Source: Paraphaeosphaeria minitans (lineage: Eukaryota; Ascomycota; Dothideomycetes; Pleosporales; Didymosphaeriaceae). Taken from it: a stretch of DNA of 64,000 nucleotides. Every line of letters begins with the position of its first letter. The first letter of the stretch is position 1. Where the stretch lies: contig WJXW01000003.1 in assembly GCA_015832175.1 (NCBI GenBank), positions 3,472,001 through 3,536,000 of the forward strand, in the 5' to 3' direction. Under the pieces are notes generated by a model, which saw nothing but the letters and a program-made list of their open reading frames with translations, was not told the origin of the DNA and did no database searches. A program made the translations under genes and the position numbers. This document shows positions 30,787-42,563 of the stretch, one piece after another.

Positions 30787-30794
30787 CTATATAG
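30787..30794 (-). promoter_or_regulatory. Probable TATA box of the wall-protein gene
   Basis: CTATATAG lies about 275 bases upstream of the wall-protein ATG on its strand, followed by a long leader. Position fits a TATA box if the 5' UTR is about 240 nt; not otherwise supported. Confidence 0.4.
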
Positions 30795-33700
30795 GATGCG
30801 GGATGATTGCAGGAAGAATTGCCAAGGACAAAGGCGTATTCGCCTTCTGATTGCCCCTGGCGGCAGTAATTTCAGCAGGGGGCATGTGGTTGCAGGGAGC
30901 TGTGAGGATTGAGCTGCCGGGGCCTGTTTCTGGGGCTCCTGCGCGATAGCCACTCAGGGTCCGGTGTGAGGTGCGCTCGGAGCCGCTCGGCTGGCGAGCG
31001 AAGCGCTGCGGATCGAGGGCTTTTTCGTCCAGCGTGCCTCGCGATGCCGTCCTACAGTAGCGCCCGCGTGCTGGCGCTGCGGTGGGCGTCGTGGGCGTCG
31101 TGGACGTTCAGTAGTGGCGCCCTCATTTCCCGCCTCTTTCTTCCTTTGTGCTGCTGCTGGCAGCGTGACAAGCGTGACAAGCATGACAAGCGTCGACCCG
31201 TCTGGCGCAGGCTCGACCTCGCCAGATTGACGTTTCACTGCGCTTCTCCCAAAGCAAGCTTGGCCTGTGGCGATCCTCCTGGGTCTAAAACACCAGCGGC
31301 GGGTACCTGGCAGCGATGCACGACGGACGAATCACTGGCCGGCGTTTGTGCACATACTGTGTAGGTAGGTAGACGGTAAGAAAGCTGCGGCTGACGGGGG
31401 CGGGCGCCGGTGAGGGCACTCGGGAGGCTTCAGCCATGGTGTCGTGAGGGAGGCGGCCTGCGCTGCGCTGCGGTGGTGGTGGAGGTGGTGGAGGTGGTGG
31501 AGGTGGTGGAGGTGGTGGAGGTGGTGGGTGGGTGAGTGGGTGACTGCGGGCGGGCGTTGGCATCGTGGGCCGCTCCTTCCTTCACTTCTTCCTTCTTTCC
31601 CAATGTGAGCCACATCGCGCCTTCCACGCTCGTCGCCCCAGCGCCTTCCCGACTTGCCGCTTCCGTCTTCGTGCGACACCGCCCCACTGCCCTTCCTTCG
31701 TACAATTTGCACAACTCCCGCACCCCCTCCGACCTGGCACCATCGCCGCATCCACCTGTTCTGTGCTCACTGCTGTGCTTGATCTTACCGCTCCCAGCCT
31801 GCCGCCGGTGGGTCGTCGATAGTCGCAAAAATCTCGCCCATCGTTCCCGGCTTCCAAGTTGCCATCCATGGCCGCCATGCTTAACGCTTCCCTCGTCTGT
31901 CGATGCTTGTTTCCATCCCAGCAAGGTGAGCCTTGCTGCATAACAGCACAGCCTCGATAGTCTGCGTCGCCCGCCTGCCGTCTCATCAACGTGCAGGCCT
32001 CAACGTCTGGACCTGCCTCGGATCCCACGTTCCGAGAACCACACACCGAGCACAGAGCCTCATCTATATACAACGTGGCGCCGAATGTCTCTCTCATCCG
32101 ACTGTACCAAGTGGGCTCGCTCCAGGAACAATCTCGCCGTCTCGCTTCCCAGATTGACTGCGGAACCATGCGGGCAGCCACCTTGCATGACGTCCCGCTC
32201 TCCCAGCTGTTTGCAAAGAGTCTCTTCTCCTTGTCTCGTCTATTCTCGGCTGCTTTTTCTTGGGCGTCGAAACGTCAATCAACGTTGCGAAAGTACATGT
32301 CATGTTGGTGTCAGAGCGTGCGGGCTGACCCCGGCGCCGCACTCGGATTCTCAGCCTGCTATCTAATCTACATTGCGATCCTACCTACCGCTATCTTCGC
32401 TGATCGACAGCAAGTCCGTTCATAGTTCGCACTCTCCGAGTGGAAACTTCGTTCGCAAGCGCGAATATTCTCCGCTTACGTCTTGCTTGCTTGTAGAATG
32501 CTTGATGCTGGCGGCCGGAGTCTGGCCAACCTGCTCTCACCCTTGCCAATCATCAAGTCTCAGAGTGCATCCTGCGATTCCCTGGATATTCTATCCATGA
32601 GGTCGGTCTAAATCGATTCAAGACGTGTATCATGACGTTACCCATCAGGGCACAGACTTCCATTTTCGTCTTTGCACGGCCCGAACGCTCTCAACTCCAG
32701 CGCTATCGAAACTTGAACAGTATGAGCTTGAACAGAAGACAAGGCCAAGCCTAGCAGGATTGCAACCTTGAGTAGACTGGCGCAAAACCTATGCAGGTAG
32801 CCCTTAACAGCCCATCATCAATCAGATCATTGGATGAGTTACAGGTCCTATTTCCGCATCACCGATCGTAGAGGCTTCCACATTCTTGAGACATGGCGCG
32901 GCACGTTCGCTGCCGACAAGGCGACAAACCTCTCCTAACAGAGCTCGAACCCAGAGGTTCAGCCTTGTCGTAAGGCTGCTGATCGGAAATCATGAACTTT
33001 CCCACCAGAGCCCTCGATCGTTGAACCGGAAATGATACGATCGGATTTTGCCCACCCGTTGTCGCCTTGAGAGTGTTTTTCTGCAATTGTCAAAGATGTG
33101 CGCAGGATGAAGTTGCAGGCGGACTTCGCGTAAAGCGTTGTCATTTCCGATCACCTGCATACTCAATATGTACAGCCAATCCCTAGATCTGTAAGCTGTA
33201 TGCGCAAACGCATGTTTACTCCGTGCCTTCTTGATGGGGACGTGGGTGCTCCAGCTATACAGACAGGCCGTGGAAGTCGCGTCATCGCGATGGACTGCGC
33301 AAAACTGCCACGGCCTCGGCAGCATAGAACTGCGTCAAGCTCACGGACATCAGATTGTGCTTTTCGCACGAGCTACGTACTCAGCTAGCAATTGGTCGTA
33401 GCTTCTCATAACTCGACAACTCTCGCGAGGCACGAGGAACCTGTCTTCTAGGTTTATTATCTACCCAACTGCAGTATTGTATTTTGAACCAGTCCATGGA
33501 TTGACTTCCTAGATGGCTGCGACGCCCTGCCGTGCTAGTTGTTTAATCACAGCAACAGCACTGCTCCGACCGCCAGTCCTACGAATATAGTGTTGACCAC
33601 CACTCCCACTGAACTACTATCCGTGGCTGACGATCTACGTGATGTCGGAGCAGTGGACATATCCGCAGCTTGATCTAGTATACGTCGAGGAGGCGCCTAG

Positions 33701-35149
33701 CAGGCAAGGCCATCGGAAAAGTTATTAGTTGCACAGAGCCACTAGGTGCCTAGTCAATTGATGTCGCTAGCGGCGTGTACACAGCGATGTACGTTACGGG
33801 CTTGCTCGCGGGTCTGGAGGTGTCTAAGGTCACAGATGTGACACTCTTCTTCGCCCGTAGCCTGCGCCGCTGCAGCAGTATATACAGCGAAACTGGTAAA
33901 CTGAGCTCGCATGGTGAGCAACAGGATTCCAAATACCTAGATCGGTGCCGCATAGCTGAAGGATATATTGCTCGCTGCGGGCAACACTCCAGCACACAGA
34001 CGTTGATTCGAGACGACCCACCGCAGGTGCCATAACGTCTAGAATACTCGACGTCTCTAGGGGATTTTGCTTCTAGACTCGGTGGTAAGAGTGCGACACG
34101 GCGGTAGAAGACCGTTTCTCAACTTAGCTTGATTGCCAGATTAATATAAGCCATAATGGATAGCACATGGAAAGGAACCACTTTGCATTCTGTCTCGGTG
34201 ACTTGTTTGTTTTGTCTTTGGCCTGGCCCTGACTGAGCTGGTGGAAGTTCTTGCATTTTCGCAGCTTACAAAATTCACGCAGGCATTCATTCACTAGCAA
34301 AAAAAGGAATAAAAATTAAGATTAAATAAAAAACAAACTGTTAATCTGCTTCAGTCCGATTCTAACTTACTCAAACAACAGTCCTGAAGCTCCCCAGCTC
34401 CGAAATTAAGTAGAGTTAAGTTGTAATTCCTTTAAAAAGTCCGCGCCTCTACACGGCTTTCTAATAGTTATGCCTCACGCTTTTCGTCTGTAGGTCGCAT
34501 GAGAAGACCGGTTACAATTTAGGACAACTCTCTGTCGAGCGGTAAGGCCTTAGAAGTGCGGGTTTCCTTGTAGGTATATCTAGGCCTCATCGCCGAAGTC
34601 TCGCATGACGCATAGACTAACACGAGGAGCTACGGCGAGCCATCTCAGAAGGTTTCGTAGCATCGATGTAGACCATATCTTTTAGCGATGGGTGGCCAGC
34701 TGTTAGTTAGTACTGGAAAGAGCAGTGTTCCGCCGAAATTAGAAGAGACGAGCATTGTTAGTATTATCGCTATTGTTTAACTAGGCTTGAGGGACAATTT
34801 AACAACTCTAGAGATTTGCCAGGTTGAGTGCGGCGCAACCTCCCCTTTTATACGGGTGGAAAGGTCTTACGAATAGACATATACTTGCGCTAATCGCATT
34901 TTGAAATGACAGTGAAGACTGACTTTCTAACAGTCGCGAACTATACCTATGACTTCCCTATCGTGTTTTCCATAGTCAGAACAATTGCTGGTGAGTGTTT
35001 TTGACGCTCTTGAAAGAAAGGGAAAACCTTTTTATATCACACTATCTTACTTAGATGTTTTTGGCGTGTCTAGAATAATTCTGAGGTCGGGAAAGACCCT
35101 GAGATACTTCTTCGCATGCGTGGGGAAGTTGCAGAATTGATAGCGCTCC
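30795..35149. other. Long gene-poor region with AT-rich block
   Basis: No gene recognised in over 4 kb. 31000-32500 is GC-rich with chance frames on both strands; 32600-33800 has mixed composition; 34100-35150 is AT-rich with many in-frame stops in all frames, possibly an old RIP-mutated insertion, but no transposon protein can be made out. Confidence 0.5.
31472..31527. repeat. GGTGGTGGA minisatellite
   Basis: About six copies of a 9-nt unit in tandem. Confidence 0.85.
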
Positions 35150-36153
35150 TTACATCTTAGCTTTAGGAGGGACATTGATCTTATCTGCCCTCCTGCCTCC
35201 CCGGGAATCATCCAGCATTTCCTGCGTCATCCAAGACGCCCTACTCTTCGCAAGCCCCCGCTCAATGTCGGTAAATTTGTCTTGTTGTACAAGGATCCCT
35301 GAACCGTTCGCCTACAACCACCTTAGCACACTCTCAGTAATACAACGACCTTCCATTGTCCTGATCTTGGAGCATTACTCACCTTCATCCCCTCATCAAG
35401 CAAGTGACACACAGCCAACGCAACAGACTCTACCCGATTGACCGCGCCACCCGCCTTCGCTATGACCTCCCCCTTCTCCTCCAGCGACCCACCCTTCCCC
35501 AGTTCCTCCACCGCATGCAACAACGGCGTAACCGTAATCCCCGGCGCGACACAACTAATCGCAATCCCGAACTTGGCCACCTCCTCCTTCAAGCACCGCA
35601 CAAGCCCCACGACCCCATGTTTCGCCGCCGTATACAGCGGCGCCCGCGTAAACCCCAGATACCCCGCCATGCTCGCCGTCAGGACTATGCTCCCACCTTC
35701 TTTACCATTTTTGCGCATGTAGTGGATGGCGAGTTTGGTGGTGTCGACTGCGGCGTTTAGGTCTACGGTGATGGTTCTGTGGTCTGGCGCGGCGAGTTTC
35801 CCGGAGGCGTCGAGCAAGTCGGTGAAGAATTGGTCGCGGTACTCCAGGATGCCTGCGTTGACGAAAACGACGTCAATGCGGCCGAACTGTTCATGGGCAG
35901 TTTCGAATGCCGAGCGCTGGGAGGGCCAGGAGGTGACGTTGCATTTGAGGAAGAGGGTGTGGGAAGGGGCGTGGGAAAAGGTTTTGGGAGGCGGTTGCAG
36001 GTCAAGGAGGACGAGGGTGTGGTAGGGGTTGAGGGTGGAGAGGAGGGTTGCGGTCGCGAGGCCGATGCCTGAGGAGCCTCCGGTTATGAGGATTATTTTT
36101 GGAGTAGAGGAGAGGGTGGTGAAGGATGCGGCGGAGGGTTGAAAGAGGGACAT
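35150..36153 (-). CDS. Short-chain dehydrogenase/reductase
   Basis: Exons 36153-35383 and 35311-35150 give 310 aa; the intron (GTGAGT to GTAG, 71 nt) is phase 0. Classical SDR landmarks are all present: the dinucleotide-binding TGGSSGIG at about 24-31, VNAG (about 98-101), the catalytic Ser in VLTASMAGY and the YTAAK motif with catalytic Tyr and Lys. The order and the NAGILE segment resemble fungal proteins annotated as 15-hydroxyprostaglandin dehydrogenase-like, which oxidise or reduce hydroxyl/keto groups with NAD(P). After the intron the conserved end ILVQQDKFTDIERGLAKSR confirms the exon join. The enzyme should be cytosolic; substrate unknown. No biosynthetic neighbours suggest a pathway. 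Confidence 0.88.
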
Positions 36154-36831
36154 GGTTGGATATGTCGGGTTGTGGTGTAATGTGATGGCACGGTCGTAAT
36201 ATCAAAGGTTGAGAGTGAAGTGATGCAACAGGGTATCTATTTCAGCGTCTAGGAGAAGGAGGCATGTTTAACTTGATGGCTATGAGATCGCATACGCATC
36301 GGTAGGCTGGGCGTTAGACGCGTAAGCTCGGAGGCATCCGGGGTCAGCTTTTGCGGAGCGTGAGCACGGGAATTGCGGCGTCCAACCACATGTTCATTGA
36401 AATTTGACAGGAAGAGGTAGGCCATTTCGAGTTCGAACCCCTACACGCATAGGAGTAGTACGTTTCTTCCTTCCCACAGCCATGGAGACCCAGACGACTG
36501 CCTATTCACATCTCGGGTGAGATGGATGCAGTGACATTGCGCCTCAGCTGCGGCCACAGCTTGGTACGATTTATCGTCAATTCAATTCAATTCAATTCAA
36601 TGAGCATCAAGTGTTAGATGGTCTCAGAGGATCTTTGATAGAGCCGGCTGCAAAGCCAAAAGAGCTTGTGAAGATCGACGAGACGAGTGACCCAACACAG
36701 GAAGCTGAAGCTGGACCCTCCCTTGTTTCGCGCTACCGTAGCGGCTTACGCTCCCGAACTTGGCGACACGGTTTCTCGACTTCAACATCGCTGATCGGTC
36801 ACGGCAACACTCCCGCACACCGCCCGTTACT
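36154..36831. other. Divergent promoter region
   Basis: Between the divergent SDR and p24 genes. A TTCAA pentanucleotide repeat lies at 36577-36601. No gene seen. Confidence 0.5.
36577..36601. repeat. TTCAA pentanucleotide repeat
   Basis: About five perfect units, roughly 230 bases upstream of the p24 start. Confidence 0.85.
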
Positions 36832-37602
36832 ATGTGGCGATCGTCTGTGTTCCTCGCGGCGGTCCTCGCGGTGCCCTCGCAGGCGCTGCACTTCTTCATC
36901 GACGGCGCCGTCCAGAAGTGTTTCTTCGAAGAGCTGCCAAAGGACACGCTGGTCGTTGGTATGCGCACCGCACCGCAACACCCCTCCCAGAACAACGCAG
37001 CTAATCGATATAGGCCACTACGACGCCAAAGTCTGGGACGACGCCGCAAAGACGTACATCTCCAAGCCCGACGTCGGCGTCTTCATCACCGTCGAAGAGA
37101 CCTTCGACAACAACCATCGCGTTGTCGCCCAGCGCGGCTCCGGCTCCGGCAAATTCACCTTCAGCGCTGCAGACAGCGGCGAGCACCGGCTCTGCGTGGT
37201 GCCCCAGAATGTCCAGCAGGGCGGCGCATGGTTCGGCAGCGGCGTCCACGCGAGTGTGAAGTTCACGCTGGACCTGGCCATCGGGGAGACTAGTAAGATC
37301 GAGAGCACGGACAAGACCAAGCTCGACGACTTGTCGCAGAAGGTCCGAGATCTGAACAGCAGACTGCAGGACGTGCGGAGGGAGCAGATCTTCCAGCGGG
37401 TGTGTGGCTTCAATGGTCCGGGCGGGGGAATGCATGCTAACAGCCATGGCAGGAGCGCGAGGCCGAATTCCGTGACCAGTCCGAGCACACTAATACCCGC
37501 GTCGTGCGGTGGACGCTCATTCAGCTTGCCGTACTCGGTGTCACCTGCGCCTGGCAGCTGTCGCATCTGCGCGCATTCTTCATCAAACAGAAGCTCACCT
37601 AG
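36832..37602 (+). CDS. p24 family cargo receptor (Erp/Emp24)
   Basis: Exons 36832-36958, 37014-37399 and 37453-37602 give 220 aa; the two introns are 55 and 53 nt. The order of parts is that of p24 proteins: signal peptide (1-18), a GOLD domain with Cys in QKCFFEEL and HRLCVV that should form the disulphide, a coiled-coil ([19 protein letters not shown]), one membrane segment (about 188-208) and a short cytosolic tail [12 protein letters not shown]. The di-Phe binds COPII and the Lys residues are positioned like the KxKxx COPI signal of the Erp1/5/6 group. These proteins cycle between ER and Golgi and sort GPI-anchored and other cargo. A much longer frame covers the same DNA by reading through the introns; exon structure and conservation favour the call given. 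Confidence 0.9.
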
Positions 37603-38299
37603 GAAAGGTCTACCACAGGGCGTGGAAGGAGCGGGGCAATACCATGTCCGGCTGGGAAAAGGATTACCCAGCTCTTACGGGCTGTTGGGTGTAATGGCGG
37701 GCTGTACTGTGGGATCTGGCGGCGTTACTTGGGTCTCGATTAGCGATGGCGATAGAATTGATGCACGTTGTCATGTCAGGTGGACTACAATGCGAGTGAG
37801 GTGCGCGGGCTGTCGCGGGGCTTTGCGGGCTTTAGCCAACGACGTACAGCGACGCCGCGGCAAGGTGAGAGTGCTGATTGCTCGTCCTAGGCTAACGCAA
37901 TGGTTTCAAAACATGACCAGAAGTGCAAGCAGCACGGCGAGATCAAGCTGGAAGAGAACGATGTCGGACAAGCGCTGCGTCAAGTTAAGAATCTAGTTCT
38001 GCCAGCAACGTCCACGCCATCGAGAACTCTTCACCCAACCACACAAACAGACGGTACCTTTTCCTGGCCCACCGCCGTCAAATAAGCGCCTGGGTCTTAG
38101 AGGCCACTGGAGATGTTGACAGTGCGGCAGGAACCAGCAAGTACATTCTAAAGCGAGAGTACAGCGAGATCCTGCTCCAGCCTCTATCCAATCGTCGAAT
38201 AGGAGGATGGGACAGGATACATGCATGCACATGTCAAGCCACAATACGGCGGTCATGTTCCATAGCCTCGGGTATCTTCGCCTCGTATCGCAGCGTCTT
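37603..38299. other. Convergent 3' region
   Basis: Lies between the convergent p24 and ankyrin-like genes. No further gene seen. Confidence 0.5.
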
Positions 38300-38758
38300 T
38301 CAACCGTCACCCTCCGTCTCCTTCGCATCAATCCGCACAACAGCCTCCTCAAACAGCCCCAAAAGATGCTTCCAGAACGCCCTGTGCTCCTCCTTCTCGT
38401 CTTGGTCCACAGAATACCGTTTCGCAAGCACGATCGGGATTGCCGTTACCCCGATTGACCTCGAATACAGCCGGGGATCAGCTCCATGCTCTAGGAGCAG
38501 TTCAATCACTGGGAGGTTCTCGACGATAGATTTCTTGCCGGGCATGTGGGTTTGCCGGAGGCAGGCGTCAAGCGGGCGTCCTGCGTTGTGCCCCACGTGC
38601 GGAAGCGTATCGGGGGCATTGACGTCCTCTCCATTGGCGATGGCAGCGCGGCAGGCGGCTAGCATGGTCCCCACGGGGTGGTTGGAAAGGGGTTCCGTGA
38701 TGAGTGGTGATCGCTGCAAGGGTTGATCGAAGCCATTTGCAGGTGATGCCTGAGCCAT
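38300..38758 (-). CDS. Small ankyrin-repeat-like protein
   Basis: Single exon, 152 aa, ATG in a good context (ACCATGG). It has two degenerate ankyrin units: GEDVNAPDTLPHVGHNAGRPLDACL and, more clearly, VIELLLEHGADPRLYSRSIG, followed by a helix-rich C-terminus ending in acidic residues. Such short proteins are common in fungi, usually as protein-binding modules. The function is unknown. It may be the remains of a longer ankyrin protein, but the frame is clean. Confidence 0.7.
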   Translation of the reverse strand: MAQASPANGFDQPLQRSPLITEPLSNHPVGTMLAACRAAIANGEDVNAPDTLPHVGHNAGRPLDACLRQTHMPGKKSIVENLPVIELLLEHGADPRLYSRSIGVTAIPIVLAKRYSVDQDEKEEHRAFWKHLLGLFEEAVVRIDAKETEGDG

Positions 38759-39524
38759 GGTAGCTGAAGAATTGACTCCGTGTGTTTTTTGTTGGTGCGT
38801 GGGACTGATTTAGTGTTGATGTTTCGTGCTTGTAAAATGTTTTGATGGAGATGTTGGTGGGGGCAGGCTGGTACGCAAGGCGATGCTGGCGTCACGCGTA
38901 ACAGTCTGCTACAAATAGACCAGCACTAAGCCGAGTTTGGCTTTAGTTGGTCCAACTTGTATGCGAATTTTACCTACCGCTTGCACACCGCTTGCATGTC
39001 CGAACGCTAGATGGATAGCTTCAACACTCCGAGTAGCTTGATCCACCAGGCCGTTCACTAGATATCAGCCACCACGCCTATTTCATCAACGCACAATCCA
39101 AAGGCTGCTACATTGGACGAGTTTTCCTCATTCCAATTGCAGGCGATTTTTTGAGATGTCTAGGGCATGTTGCTTAACTCGTTGCTTAGAGGGTAGGCAC
39201 ATTGCATTGATATGGAGGGAATCCTTTCTCCACTTCATTTGACGGACATTGCTGGCCCTAGTGCTCAACCCCGAGAAGGAAGAACCATACACCGGTGCAA
39301 GAAATAATACTTAAGGGACTGCAAGTCAAGTCTCACCACAACCTGCCAAACACACAGTCTCTACTGTCTTCTTCGCCAACTTCTCTTCAATAGTTCATTT
39401 CTCACATTCATTCATTCATTCTTTCGTTTCAAACAGCCCTGCGGGCCTACTCGACGAGACGCATTCATTGATCTCTGATTTCAGCAAAAAAAATTTACCT
39501 TGAACTTGCACCTTGTCGCCCAAG
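38759..39524. other. Divergent promoter region
   Basis: Between the ankyrin-like gene and the Lys-rich secreted protein gene. An AATACTTAAGG motif about 215 bases before the latter's ATG resembles the TACTTAAGG upstream of the small gene at 1417. No gene seen. Confidence 0.45.
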
Positions 39525-41120
39525 ATGAAGATCACCACTGCATTCCTGGCGTCGCTCCTGTTCTTTGGCGTGACGCCCTTGGCTCTCAGCAAGAAGAGTG
39601 ATGAGCATCTTCTCACGACAATCTCCAGCCCTTTTGCTTCCACGTCGACCATTGCTCTCGTGACGCCGGAAAATGCAGGCGTTGTAGAGCACGATGTCCT
39701 CGCGGCCAGGGGCAGGGGCAGGGGCAGCCGAGGTGGTAGTAGTAGCAAGACCACCAGTCCTTTGCAGGTCAAGAAGACGAAGACCAAGACTAAGAAGGAG
39801 GGTAAGGACAAGGCTAAGACGGGATCGAAGACCAAGGGGGAAAAGACGAAGACGAAGACGAAGTGCACTGCTGCTATGAAGAAAGCGGGCAAATGCCCCG
39901 CTGAGGCAACGTGTACGGCAGCAGAGAAGAAGAAGAATGGTGGCGAGTGCCCTGCAACATGCACGGCAGCAGAGAAGAAGAAGAACGGCGGCAAATGCCC
40001 GGAGAAGAAGAAGAGGAATTGGGAGGTTCTCTCTCCCACCAAGGGCTGCAGACCCAGTGGGGCCAAGAAGAGCAGCAAGAAGACCACCGCCACAAAGGGC
40101 GGCAAGAAGACCACCAGAGATATTTCCTCTCCCCACAGCCCTAGTCTTTCCAAGCGCTCTGCTACTTTCGAGCCCGCGGCCAAAACTGAAGCTGGTCTCA
40201 ACGCTTGGACCAAGGATGTATGGGCGTCGTCTCCCAAGGTTCTGCACATGCCGGAGGACAGTTTCAAGCCTACGTCGTTTTTCAAGTCGTGGGCCTCGTT
40301 GGGGAAAGGCGTCAATTTCGTGACCGTCAAGAGTCTGATGGGATGTAAGTCACGTCGCGGGACAAGGTGATTGGTTCAGCCGATCTTTGAACTCTTCAGG
40401 CATTACATGTTCGAAACGGTTCAAAGCTTAGCAGCCAAGATACCTACCTTGAATCCATCTCTGAACATGGATCATATCTTAACTAACCGAAAATAGGCAC
40501 ATCCGTGGTCGCGGTCTCTGACGAGGGTGTCTACGTTGTAAGTCCCGCCTCCGTCTTGCATATTCCGAAGCCCAGACACTGACTTTCCACTTCCGCAGTC
40601 GCACCACTGGCAGAACACGGTCGGCGACGCCTCGTACAAGGACCTGACCCCGCAGTTCGACAACGCCTTCACCAACCCCCTGAGCGGCAAGCGCCGCGCC
40701 TCCTTCAAGCTCACCCCCGCGCAGCACAAAGAGGCCACGCTATACATGTCCGAAGCCGATGTCAAGAAGGAAGTCGACGACGTGTTCCCCGCGACGGGCT
40801 TCGAGGCGCTCACCGACGTAAAGTCGCACTTCACCACCGCCAGCAACGTGAAGTCCATGGTCGCGGTGTGGGACGGCGTCGAGGGCACCGGCGACCGGTA
40901 CAGGACGACCGGGCCGCTGATGCAGCGTGCCGTCGACGGCCTGCTGCCCGGGACAGCGACCAAGCTGGTCAAGTACGAGAACTCGGAAGATGCCAGGTCC
41001 ACGTCGGGAGACAACGGCGATTACCACGGCAAGGTCATCGTGTCGTACGACTCGGCGACGAAGAAGTACCAGGTTTGGATGCCGGCGGCGCAATTGTCGG
41101 GGCCGATTTTGAAGAACTAG
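39525..41120 (+). CDS. Secreted Lys-rich protein with conserved C-terminal domain
   Basis: Exons 39525-40344, 40497-40537 (41 nt) and 40599-41120 give 460 aa; intron 1 (152 nt) has an ACTAAC branch site. A signal peptide (1-22) is followed by a highly basic region (about 65-125) made of KTKTK-type runs, then Cys-containing repeats of the form (A)TCTAAEKKKNGG(K/E)CP, twice perfect and once degenerate. The C-terminal 180 residues form a globular domain; the small exon encodes CTSVVAVSDEGVY, and SHHWQNT comes after it, a block I have seen in many uncharacterised fungal secreted proteins. The function is not known. The basic repeats suggest binding to acidic wall or extracellular polymers, as inference. 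It could be an effector-like protein. Confidence 0.75.
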
Positions 41121-42563
41121 ATGGCGGAAGGAGGTCAGCCTGTCTCTTCTGAAGAGAGAGAAAGGCTACTGTGACGTTGTGGTGTATCAATACCTCAAAG
41201 CACAGATATGGGGTCACGATGCAGACGATTTCCCGTGGGAAAGAGATCGCAACCAAACGTGGTTCCCCATACAATTACACATGTTCAGTGCTGGTAGACC
41301 TGGGGCTTTCGTTCCTACCAATTACTTCCGCTGGAAGATGTCCATTCTGTCTGGGCGATAACGTTCTACAACGATGGGACCAATTCGATCAAGGGGTGAC
41401 GTCATTCACTACGAGAAACACGTTCAGATCTGGGCGTGATCTCAGCTGTTCTAAGTATAGCGCTGGCGTAGAATTTTTTCTTAGTGTAGCTATACAAAAT
41501 CTTCTAACGCCCCGCTATAACATAGCAAGATTAAGGGCCTATTTTGTTACTGTAATCTCGCTCCTTAATCCTATCTATATATAGTAGATAATACTACTAG
41601 TCTATTACTTACTAAGTAAGTATAAGTAAGAAGAAGATGCAGACCTATTTATAAAATAAAATTATAACCTTAGGCTAAAATAAGTATAAAAGCGAAGTTT
41701 TATAGCACTAGTAAGAGTTATTTTAGCTAGGATATTATTAGAAGATTACACCTATTTATATAACGTTAAGATTACACTTAAAGAGAACACGACCCTAATC
41801 TTATTATACACTTACTACATAAGGGAAGTGAGATGAGATCAAGGAGCGAGATCACGGCGATCGAACAGGCCCTGAGCATCTGGAAGGACATCTGGGAGAA
41901 CTCAAGAACCTTGGTTCACAACATCAACACACATGCCCGCACCCTCTGTGCTCTGGGCGCGGGACTTATGACCTTGACAGTCTTCTACATAACCTCTATG
42001 ATGGCCATGGCATTGTGGCGTTGTTGCGGTGGGGGGTAGTGTGGCGCAGGCATGCGGCTGTGCGCGGAATAGCTTGAGCGCAGCCGCACGAGCCGTCAAC
42101 TCAGCTGCTGGCAACTCCAGGCTTCAAGCTCCGGATCCGACCAAAACTGTTCGCGATCACCACTGTTCAGTATCGCAATGAAGGCCCCACCTTTAAGCAT
42201 GATACATTCCTATGTCTTCCTTTCGTCCTATTCTGAAGGATTAAACAACACTATTAGAAAGCTGCCTAGACGCGCCTCTAACGCCTCGGCTAACAGACGA
42301 GAAAACCTTTACTTAGGCTCTTTAAGTTATCGCGCTCTTTAAGGACATCTAAGCTAGGAAATGCATTAAGCAAAACCTATAGACTAAATTTTAACTTGCC
42401 CTAGGAGAGTACGACGAAATAAAGCTTTGACTTAGGCGAGAAGAGCCGCTGTTTAACTACGTTAAAGACAAGATACGGTACGTAGGTCTAGAGAATAGTA
42501 GAAATAGTAACTAATAGTAATAGATATAATTACTGTAGAGGAAGCCTTTGTCTTATTGTTTAG
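41121..42563. other. AT-rich island, probable RIP-mutated insertion
   Basis: 41450-41830 and 42190-42560 are strongly AT-rich with stops in all frames. Between them, 41830-42180 has normal composition and a 68-codon frame (41833-42039) with one hydrophobic helix that I do not call a gene. An inverted repeat spans 41534-41873. Confidence 0.55.
41534..41873. repeat. Inverted repeat, asymmetrically mutated
   Basis: The left arm at 41534-41579 aligns ungapped to the reverse complement of 41828-41873; an 11-nt core, ATCTCGCTCCTT-like, is identical. About 31 of 46 positions match, and most differences are G-to-A or C-to-T with the left arm carrying A or T. It may be a MITE-like element or a foldback. 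Confidence 0.6.

Noticed and set aside
31582..32181. A 199-codon minus-strand frame with several Cys
   Set aside because: Cysteines do not form a zinc-finger pattern and overlapping frames on the other strand are as long; considered chance in GC-rich DNA.
36611..37996. A 461-codon plus-strand frame over the p24 gene
   Set aside because: It reads through two introns; only part agrees with p24 sequence and the rest has no family support. The three-exon model gives a complete p24 protein.
41833..42039. 68-codon frame with a hydrophobic helix in the AT-rich island
   Set aside because: It overlaps the right arm of the inverted repeat, has no family match and no leader.
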